Assembly: GCA_947381875.1 (NCBI GenBank)
Contig: CANCXY010000053.1
Span: forward strand, 1-15,262
Direction: 5' to 3'
Source: an uncultured Clostridia bacterium
GTDB taxonomy: Bacteria; Bacillota; Clostridia; Oscillospirales; Ruminococcaceae
Length of the DNA: 15,262 nucleotides
Shown: positions 1-4,974 of the stretch, in pieces
How positions within the stretch are numbered: the first letter of the stretch is position 1
How the letters are laid out: every line of letters begins with the position of its first letter
Notes under the pieces: generated by a model
The model's input: the letters and a program-made list of their open reading frames with translations, nothing else
What the model was told of the DNA's origin: nothing
Databases searched by the model: none
Position numbers and translations under genes: made by a program

Positions 1-23
1 GTATGCTAAAATAAGGGTACAGA

Positions 24-46
24 ACGGCACCCAGTCTCTGTGCCGT
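24..46 (+). other. Stem-loop upstream of the moron cassette
   Basis: ACGGCAC (24-30) pairs perfectly with GTGCCGT (40-46) across a 9-nt loop. It lies 9 nt before a stronger hairpin at 56-83. It may be part of the 3' end of the upstream late gene's transcript, or of the 3' untranslated region of the minus-strand microprotein mRNA. The upstream gene itself cannot be identified: frame 3 contains only ATG-CTA-AAA-TAA at 3-14, and frame 2 stays open to a TAG at 92-94. Confidence 0.4.
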
Positions 47-55
47 GGCGTGAAC

Positions 56-92
56 GGCATGAATTGTCCTACCAATTCATGCCATTTTATTT
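56..92 (+). terminator. Rho-independent terminator, 11-bp stem with T-rich tail
   Basis: GGCATGAATTG (56-66) is perfectly complementary to CAATTCATGCC (73-83) with a 6-nt loop, and ATTTTATTT follows. In the plus direction this is a convincing terminator for the late gene upstream of the window. In the minus direction no T-tract follows, so it is less likely to be the microprotein's own terminator. The T-rich tail coincides with the microprotein's stop codon, so the two transcription units converge here. Confidence 0.65.
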
Positions 93-179
93 AGCCAGCG
101 GCGAAAAGTAGATGAAAAAAGCTAACTGCAAAATCAGCAAAAGAAGGAAACGCAACGCTTTCTTCACGCTTTCCCGCAT
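87..179 (-). CDS. Putative 30-aa single-pass membrane microprotein (moron, type I toxin-like)
   Basis: On the minus strand, ATG at 179-177 opens a 30-codon frame ending in TAA at 89-87. The protein begins MRESVKKALRF, a basic N-terminus with four Arg/Lys in ten residues. It continues with about 17 mostly Leu/Ile/Phe/Ala residues and ends FSPLAK, which is the layout of a small single-pass membrane peptide. An in-frame TGA lies two codons upstream, so this ATG is the only plausible start. AAGGGGGG (rc of 189-196) lies 9 nt before it. A TTGACA-18-TATGAT promoter (254-283) sits at the right distance and points the right way. The ORF opposes the surrounding late genes. I do not recognise a family. 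The size and shape resemble type I toxins such as TisB or Fst, or small phage membrane modulators. The function is inference, and translation is unproven. Confidence 0.55.
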   Translation of the reverse strand: MRESVKKALRFLLLLILQLAFFIYFSPLAK

Positions 180-185
180 TTTTCA

Positions 186-234
186 GCACCCCCCTTCCGG
201 TTGGATTTTACCGATCCTCCTTTCTGGTGGGTGC
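186..234 (-). promoter_or_regulatory. Leader of the microprotein mRNA with possible ribosome-site occlusion
   Basis: On the minus strand, GCACCC (rc of 229-234) can pair with GGGTGC (rc of 186-191). The second arm overlaps the G-run (rc of 189-195) that should serve as Shine-Dalgarno for the ATG at 179. The loop contains a second, textbook AAAGGAGG (rc of 216-223) that has no start codon at a usable distance. Sequestered ribosome sites and stand-by sites are typical of type I toxin mRNAs, but a 6-bp stem in a GC-rich context could occur by chance. Confidence 0.35.
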
Positions 235-253
235 CGCTCTGTACCGCTTTCCC

Positions 254-283
254 ATCATAGCACAACACCGCATTTCCTGTCAA
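254..283 (-). promoter_or_regulatory. Sigma-A-type promoter for the minus-strand microprotein
   Basis: Reading the minus strand, TTGACA (rc of 278-283), an 18-nt spacer and TATGAT (rc of 254-259) form a near-consensus vegetative promoter. The expected start near 247 gives a leader of about 68 nt before the ATG at 179. It is one of the two best promoter matches in the window and lies in a region with no other leftward gene to serve. Confidence 0.65.
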
Positions 284-303
284 TTCTTGCCGAGTTTTTT
301 TGT

Positions 304-332
304 AAAACCCCCGCCCGTAGGGCAGGGGTTTT
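304..332. terminator. Bidirectional GC-rich hairpin, probable terminator
   Basis: A 13-bp stem, AAAACCCCCGCCC (304-316) against GGGCAGGGGTTTT (320-332), has one mismatch and the 3-nt loop GTA. The A-run and T-run lie inside the stem, so each strand ends in four T residues. It separates the microprotein promoter from the distal tail gene. Its core reads GCCCTACGGGCGGG on the minus strand, identical to the core of the palindrome after anmK at the window's right end. Confidence 0.55.
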
Positions 333-365
333 GTGGAACACCTCTCTCAATAACGGTTCGCAGCC

Positions 366-386
366 AAACGGCAGCGGGCCGTTTTT
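366..386 (+). terminator. Terminator-like hairpin just upstream of the distal tail gene
   Basis: AAACGGC (366-372) pairs with GCCGTTT (378-384) across a 5-nt loop, and the T-run extends to 386. It ends only 23 nt before the ATG of the distal tail gene, and no promoter is visible between the two. Late transcription must therefore read through it, or it acts as an attenuator. Confidence 0.5.
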
Positions 387-409
387 CATTGCACGGAAAG
401 GGGGCGCGC

Positions 410-1300
410 ATGACAGACGCAGTAAAAATCACCTCTCTATCGGGCCGCGGCACGCTGTTCTTGCGGCGCGGCGACCGTTCCTCCTACTGGCTGGATGAAA
501 TCGACTGGGGGCAGGCCAGCGGGCAGCACAACACCTACCGCTATTTGGATCAGGTGGGCGCGAGCATTGTCTCCACGTCGATCCAGCCGCGCACGCTTTC
601 GCTGTCCGGCTGGGTGGTGGAGACAGCAGACGGCACGCTGCGCGAGCGGTGCGATTTCCTCAACGCCTTTTTCTCCCCCGTCGAGGACTACGAGCTTTTG
701 TGTGGCGATAAGAAGATTGCGTTCCGACCGGACTGCTCCATCATCTACAGCCGCGAGTTCAAGGAGAACAACCGCAAGGCGCGCCGGTTCCTGCTCCAGG
801 CGACGTGCCCCTTCCCGCTTTTTTCCGACAGCGCCGATAAGGCCGTCCCCTTTGAGAGCGAAACGAAACTGTTCCGTTTCCCTGCGGATTTCGGGCGTAC
901 ACAGCCGCTTGTGTTCGCCGTCGTGGGCAGCGCGTACAATACGGCCATCAATAACCAGGGCGGGTTTGCGGCGGGCTTTGTGGCGCGTATCCGCTTTTCC
1001 GGCGAGGTGTCGGGGCCGTGCCTGACGAATCTCGACACCGGGGGGATGATCGGCGTAAACCACACCTTCCAAAACGGCGAGCAGTTGGAGATTGGCACGG
1101 TGTCCGGCGCAAAGCATATCACGCTGTTTTCCGCCGATGGGGCAAAGCGCGACCTTATCAAGCACCGGGATGTGCGCACGAGCTGGTTCCAGCTCTCCCC
1201 CGGCGTCAACCATATCGCCGTGAGCTGCACAGACACGGCACAGCGCGACAATATGGGCGTGACGCTGTACTATTCCCCGCTGTATCTGGAGGTGGAATGA
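410..1300 (+). CDS. Phage distal tail protein (Dit, siphovirus tail component family)
   Basis: This 296-residue protein should form the hexameric ring joining the tail tube to the hub and receptor-binding proteins. Residues about 25-140 show the Sipho_tail N-domain pattern: WLDEIDWG near 27, the strand RTLSLSGWV at 61-69, the helix DGTLRERCDFLNAFFSP, and ATCPFPLF at 131-138 ending the domain. Residues about 165-296 follow the galectin-like Dit C-domain: VSGPCLTN at 200-207, VNHT at 216-219, and a WFQLSPGVNHI strand near 259. The start is the ATG at 410, preceded by AAAGGGGG. In-frame codons back to 227 encode unrelated low-quality sequence that overlaps the terminators. The stop overlaps the ribosome site and lies immediately before the TTG of the hub gene. 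Confidence is high for the family and moderate for the exact structural role. Confidence 0.85.
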   Translation: MTDAVKITSLSGRGTLFLRRGDRSSYWLDEIDWGQASGQHNTYRYLDQVGASIVSTSIQPRTLSLSGWVVETADGTLRERCDFLNAFFSPVEDYELLCGDKKIAFRPDCSIIYSREFKENNRKARRFLLQATCPFPLFSDSADKAVPFESETKLFRFPADFGRTQPLVFAVVGSAYNTAINNQGGFAAGFVARIRFSGEVSGPCLTNLDTGGMIGVNHTFQNGEQLEIGTVSGAKHITLFSADGAKRDLIKHRDVRTSWFQLSPGVNHIAVSCTDTAQRDNMGVTLYYSPLYLEVE

Positions 1301-3430
1301 TTGGCCCTCAAAATGGAAGTGTACTCCCCCGCGCTGGAACTGCTGGGCATTTTGGAAAAGCCCCGGGCCGTTATCTGGGAAACACGCGCATTTTCCGCCG
1401 GTTCGTTCTCGCTGGACGCCCCCCTTACCGAACAGGCGCGCACGCTGCTTGTGCCCGATAACATCCTCTGGATCGAGGACGGGACGGCGGGCCTCGTGGA
1501 GTATATCGCGCAGGAACAGAAGGAGGAAGGGCCGTCCATCACCGTAAAAGGGCGCGACCTGGGCGGGATTTTAGACCGGCGTATCCTGTGGGGGCGCTAT
1601 GATTTGAGCGGCGGCGTGGCGGATATCATGCGGCGGCTTGTGGCCGACTGCTGCATCACGCCCACGCGCGGCGACACAGCGGCGCGCGTCATCCCCGGCC
1701 TCGCGCTGGATACGCAGGGAAGCGCCAGCCCCTCGGCCCGTGTGCAGATCACCGGCGGCACGCTGTTGGAGGCGCTGGAAAAACTGGGCGCGGCCTATAG
1801 CGTCGCGTTCGGCGTGCGGTTCGACCCCGCTGTGCCGCGCATGGTGTTCTGGGCGCGGGCGGGCGTTGACCGCAGTGTGCATCAGAGCGCTGTCGACCCG
1901 GTTTTCTATTCCACGGAATTGGATGACGTGCTTTCCTCCGATTACCTCTACAACAGCGCCGACTACCGCAACACGGCGCTTGTGGCCGGTGAGGGCGAAG
2001 GGGCGGAGCGTGTGTCGGTGACGGTGTTCAGGGACAGCGATCCGCCGCCCGCATCGCTTGTCGGCTTTGCGGTGCTGGGCGACAGCGCGGCCATGCGCAC
2101 GGCGGACGGGAAAGCGCTGCACACTGTCGCGCTGTCCGCCAGCGGCGAGGTGTACCAGAGCGCCTATACCGGCGCACAAATTGATGAGGCTGTCCGAAAA
2201 GCCCTGGCCGGGGGAAGCGGGGGCACTGTATCCCAAAGCGATAAGCTCTGGTATCCGAGTGTGTCACAAGATGGCGTATTATCCTGGCGCAAATCAGAAT
2301 CCGAAACTGCGCCCGCGCCCACCAACATCAAGGGGGCGGATGGCGCACCTGGCGCGCGGGGAGAACAGGGAGCGCCCGGCCCGCAAGGTCCACAAGGCCC
2401 GCAGGGCGCGCAGGGGAAACAGGGACTGCCCGGAACTGCCGGGGCCGCCGCTACGGTACAGGTAGGCCAAGTCATCACCGGGGAGGCCGGGACGGAAATA
2501 CAGATCCACAATTCCGGGGACGAACACCACGCTGTCCTTGACTTTATTATGCCGGTAAAACTTGGGCCGGGTGAGGAGCAGCCGGAACCGCAGGAATTTT
2601 CGTGGACGGTATCTTCCAACGGGACATATGCGTTTGTACAAAGTGGGGATAAATGGACTTCCAACAACAAGGGAAAGGCCAGTTCTACAGCCACCACACA
2701 ATGGACAATAAACGTATCTCAATCTGTGAGCTATGATATAAAGTACAGGGTTTCCAGCGAGCAGAATTATGATAAGCTCACGATTGTGCTGAACGGGTCG
2801 ACCATCGTGAGCGCCATATCCGGGGCGGGTTCGGAACTGACTTATTCCGCCACTTTGAAAGCGGGTACGAATACGCTGTCTGCCACATACGCCAAAGACA
2901 GCAGCGGGGATAAAAATGACGATATGGCATATGTTATCCTGCCGAATGTGGTGATTGGCGATACAGATCCGGAAAGCAATATCGCCTGGTATCCCTACGT
3001 CAACGCGGCCACAGGGCAGATATCCTGGACAAGGACACGGACCAAAACGCCGCCTGCGGCAGTGGATATACGGGGACCAAAAGGAGATCCAGGTGAAACA
3101 GGGCCGGAAGGTCCTGCCGGCCCGCAGGGGCAGCCCGGCGGGCAGGGCATCCCCGGCGCTGACGGCTGCTCCCCGGAAATCCGGCCAAACGCAGGCAACA
3201 GCTATTCCGTATACAAACTGGATATTACGACAGTCAGCGGGACATTCACGACCCCGAACCTCAAGGGGCTTGACGGGAATGGCTCCATGTCATCTTTTAA
3301 TGGCAGGAGCGGCCACGTCATGCCGGAAAAAGGCGATTACACGGCGGACATGGTGGGAGCGGCCACAATGGCTGAAGTAAGCGCCGCCATCCGCGCCGCC
3401 ATGCTGGACAGTTGGGAGGCGAACTATTGA
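1301..3430 (+). CDS. Gp37-like tail hub (N-terminal part) fused to a collagen-like tail fibre
   Basis: This 709-residue virion protein starts at TTG 1301, with GGAGG at 1288-1292 and an 8-nt spacing. The ATG at 1297 is in another frame. Residues 1-245 match the N-terminal part of the Siphovirus ReqiPepy6 Gp37-like family: an opening strand VYSPALELLGIL, then VKGRDLGGILDRRILWGRY at 82-100, and a last recognisable block DDVLSSDYLYNSADYRNTALVAGEGEG at 208-234 (positions given because the block is long). After about 245 the family match stops. A TGAQIDEAVRKALAGG motif (290-305) follows. Next come 13 collagen-type Gly-X-Y triplets (345-383), a Ser/Thr-rich beta-sandwich-like stretch (430-552) and 11 more triplets (592-624). 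A typical tail-fibre end NGRSGHVMPEKGDYTADMVG lies at 667-686. A WYP...SW...P...IKG module precedes both collagen stretches (316-345 and 562-592). The missing Gp37 C-terminal part is a separate ORF at 4587. Confidence 0.8.
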   Translation: MALKMEVYSPALELLGILEKPRAVIWETRAFSAGSFSLDAPLTEQARTLLVPDNILWIEDGTAGLVEYIAQEQKEEGPSITVKGRDLGGILDRRILWGRYDLSGGVADIMRRLVADCCITPTRGDTAARVIPGLALDTQGSASPSARVQITGGTLLEALEKLGAAYSVAFGVRFDPAVPRMVFWARAGVDRSVHQSAVDPVFYSTELDDVLSSDYLYNSADYRNTALVAGEGEGAERVSVTVFRDSDPPPASLVGFAVLGDSAAMRTADGKALHTVALSASGEVYQSAYTGAQIDEAVRKALAGGSGGTVSQSDKLWYPSVSQDGVLSWRKSESETAPAPTNIKGADGAPGARGEQGAPGPQGPQGPQGAQGKQGLPGTAGAAATVQVGQVITGEAGTEIQIHNSGDEHHAVLDFIMPVKLGPGEEQPEPQEFSWTVSSNGTYAFVQSGDKWTSNNKGKASSTATTQWTINVSQSVSYDIKYRVSSEQNYDKLTIVLNGSTIVSAISGAGSELTYSATLKAGTNTLSATYAKDSSGDKNDDMAYVILPNVVIGDTDPESNIAWYPYVNAATGQISWTRTRTKTPPAAVDIRGPKGDPGETGPEGPAGPQGQPGGQGIPGADGCSPEIRPNAGNSYSVYKLDITTVSGTFTTPNLKGLDGNGSMSSFNGRSGHVMPEKGDYTADMVGAATMAEVSAAIRAAMLDSWEANY
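2333..2449 (+). repeat. Collagen-like Gly-X-Y repeat 1 in the tail fibre
   Basis: Thirteen consecutive Gly-X-Y triplets are encoded, rich in GPQ, GAQ and GAP. Such stretches fold as a trimeric triple helix and extend phage fibres. The near-identical GGCCCGCAG-type units make the DNA prone to slippage, so copy number may vary between isolates. Confidence 0.8.
3074..3172 (+). repeat. Collagen-like Gly-X-Y repeat 2 in the tail fibre
   Basis: Eleven consecutive Gly-X-Y triplets (GPKGDPGETGPEGPAGPQGQ and onward) form a second rod after the central beta-rich domain. The triplet composition differs from repeat 1 (more GPE, GDP, GET), so the two are not a recent copy of each other. The short WYP module in front of each one does appear to be duplicated. 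Confidence 0.8.
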
Positions 3431-3678
3431 GCGTGCAGGAAACAAAGCTCTCCGCTATCGCCGACGCGATACGGGAAAGCGAGGGCAGCAGCGGCCCCAT
3501 CTGTGCAAACGACTTTGCCGCGCGCATCCGCGCTTTGCAGACGGGCGGCGGAGGTGCGTGCGGCATCTCTGTATTAGAAGATACGCATCCGGGCAAAGTC
3601 GTTTTTGTCGGCGTGCTGCAATGCGCGGGGGCTGTAACTGTATATACGATTCCGCATGAAGTAATGACAGGGGGCTGA
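3427..3678 (+). CDS. Short tail-fibre-associated protein (83 aa)
   Basis: The TTG start at 3427 overlaps the preceding stop as TTGA and has GGAGG with a 7-nt spacing. An in-frame ATG at 3412 has no ribosome site and is less likely. The N-terminal residues SVQETKLSAIADAIRESEG, followed by ANDFAARIRAL, match a motif common in Clostridia phage tail fibre regions, often written IADAIREKTG...MAxxI. It is presumably an oligomerisation or adaptor segment. The C-terminal 35 residues, after a Gly-rich link, form a short beta-rich piece. Function is unknown. Translational coupling to the fibre gene suggests it works with it, perhaps as a chaperone or a small fibre subunit. Confidence 0.65.
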   Translation: MSVQETKLSAIADAIRESEGSSGPICANDFAARIRALQTGGGGACGISVLEDTHPGKVVFVGVLQCAGAVTVYTIPHEVMTGG

Positions 3679-3681
3679 ACG

Positions 3682-4590
3682 ATGCAGGTAAAAAAGAGCT
3701 ACACCGCGACGGTCGACGCGGGCACAAACATAAACAGGACATACAGCTATGGTATGACAAACACTACAGGTACAAGCGATACCCGCACAGACTATTTTAA
3801 TCAGGTTATCGCAGATTTTTTGTCCGAATGCGGCGTTGATGCCGCTTATGAGGCGCGCGGGGAATCAGCGGATAAATATTTGTGGATACGCGGCGTGCCG
3901 TTTTTGTTTGAGTATAATTACAACAGTTCGGTGAAAAAGTACGGCCACTACTTGTATTTCCCCTACTGTACAACAGCCGTATGGAGCGGGTGTGCATTTA
4001 TCTACAACGGCAGTTCCGGGGACGTTTCTTTCAGCCTGTTGTTTACGGGAAATCCCAGAACCGGCTTTTGCCTTCGGTGGGTGCCCTATGGCACAACCAA
4101 TGTGGACTATGGCTCTCAAATGGTATTTTACAAAGCCAAAAATATGATCAATGGCCGTGACGCGACTGTCTGGCGATTGGGTACTGGCACCTCAAGTTAT
4201 AGCTATGTATACCCATTCTACGCTGTAGATATACAGGACGGAATATTCGATAAAGACACCTATACTGTCCAAGGGCACTTGGCAGATGTTGCTCTGCTGC
4301 TGCCGAATATCCAATACGAACAGGACCCGAAAAAAATCCTGCTGGTTCCCGTAACTGTTGCAAACTGGCAGTTGGAGGGTGTATACAAAACGCCCGCCGG
4401 ATATTTCCCGCTCCCGGTAAACGGCTATACCGAAGAACAAACAGAAGTAGAAATGGGCGGCAGGCGGTTTATCGTGACATCCTATATCACTCTTCCTTCA
4501 GTAAACGCCAATAGCCCCAATAACTACTATGGCATCAGTTTAAGTTCCAGCTATCTAAATCTTGGCCTGATAGAGGTGACAGACGCATGA
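3682..4590 (+). CDS. Unrecognised aromatic-rich phage tail protein (302 aa)
   Basis: The ATG at 3682 follows GGGGG with a 7-nt spacing and lies 3 nt after the previous stop. Its own stop overlaps the next start as ATGA. I do not recognise the family. There is no signal peptide or membrane segment. The sequence is rich in Tyr, Ser, Thr, Asn and aromatic residues (for example YGHYLYFPYC near 92 and SSYSYVYPFYAVD in the middle), which suits a beta-rich carbohydrate-binding or receptor-binding protein. Base composition is clearly lower in G+C than the flanking hub genes, as is usual for exchangeable host-recognition genes. Its place inside an interrupted hub gene suggests it arrived as part of a cassette. 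Function is inference from context only. Confidence 0.6.
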   Translation: MQVKKSYTATVDAGTNINRTYSYGMTNTTGTSDTRTDYFNQVIADFLSECGVDAAYEARGESADKYLWIRGVPFLFEYNYNSSVKKYGHYLYFPYCTTAVWSGCAFIYNGSSGDVSFSLLFTGNPRTGFCLRWVPYGTTNVDYGSQMVFYKAKNMINGRDATVWRLGTGTSSYSYVYPFYAVDIQDGIFDKDTYTVQGHLADVALLLPNIQYEQDPKKILLVPVTVANWQLEGVYKTPAGYFPLPVNGYTEEQTEVEMGGRRFIVTSYITLPSVNANSPNNYYGISLSSSYLNLGLIEVTDA

Positions 4591-4973
4591 ACATACCCTC
4601 CGGCCTGGCGCGCCGCGAACTGTACGTTGACGCGCGCGACCTGCAATCCGAAGCCGACCCGGACAACCCCCTCACCCCCGAAGAATACGCTGCCCTGCTC
4701 ACCACACGAGGGCGCGAAAAATTAGCGGAAAATGAACTTGTGCGCTCGTTTTCCGCTGTGGTGCGCACGCTGGACCCCACCTATCAGTACGGCGTCGATT
4801 TTGACGTAGGCGATACTATCACTGTGACAGACAACCGCCTCGGCGTCAGTGCGGACGCTGTTGTGGAGGCAGCGGCGCAGAGCGTCGGCGGGGATGACCG
4901 CGAACTGACGCTAACCCTCGGCTACGGCCAGCCCACATTACATGATATTTTAAGGCGAAAGGCAGGGAAATGA
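4587..4973 (+). CDS. C-terminal part of the Gp37-like tail hub, as a separate ORF
   Basis: This 128-residue protein opens MNIPSGLARRELYVDARDLQ, then EYAALLTTRGREKLAENELV (33-52), YGVDFDVGDTITVTDNRLGV (68-87) and a final LTLTLGYGQPTLHDILRR. These are the C-terminal motifs of Siphovirus ReqiPepy6 Gp37-like proteins (xRRELYVDARD, RGxEKLxE, DFDLGD, GVxxxARV, and a last LTFG strand). They normally sit in the same polypeptide as the N-terminal part found at 1301-2035. Joining the two halves would give about 365 residues, the usual family length. It starts at ATG 4587 through a 4-nt overlap with the previous gene. It is most likely an interrupted hub functioning in two pieces. A defective remnant is possible, but the frame is intact and translationally coupled, which argues against decay. 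Confidence 0.8.
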   Translation: MNIPSGLARRELYVDARDLQSEADPDNPLTPEEYAALLTTRGREKLAENELVRSFSAVVRTLDPTYQYGVDFDVGDTITVTDNRLGVSADAVVEAAAQSVGGDDRELTLTLGYGQPTLHDILRRKAGK

Positions 4974-4974
4974 T

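Noticed and set aside
227..409. N-terminal extension of the distal tail protein
   Set aside because: The extra 61 codons cross two hairpins and show no family similarity. The ATG at 410 has a good ribosome site and matches the family start.
112..498. Plus-strand 128-codon ORF before the distal tail gene
   Set aside because: It has no ribosome site, its sequence is low-quality and Arg/Ser/Pro-rich, it runs through two terminators and it overlaps the distal tail gene in another frame. The minus-strand microprotein better explains this DNA.
437..1213. 258-codon minus-strand ORF opposite the distal tail gene
   Set aside because: It is a shadow of a high-GC gene: rich in Arg/Ala/His, with no ribosome site and no recognisable motif. 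The plus-strand gene has clear family features.
2333..2449. CRISPR-like or minisatellite array
   Set aside because: The repetition is codon-level Gly-X-Y within an intact fibre gene. There are no spacers or conserved repeat units of CRISPR length.
1301..4973. Group II intron, intein or diversity-generating retroelement as the cause of the split hub gene
   Set aside because: The interrupting DNA encodes tail proteins, with no reverse transcriptase, maturase, intein splicing motifs or homing endonuclease, and no template/variable repeat pair was seen in the window.
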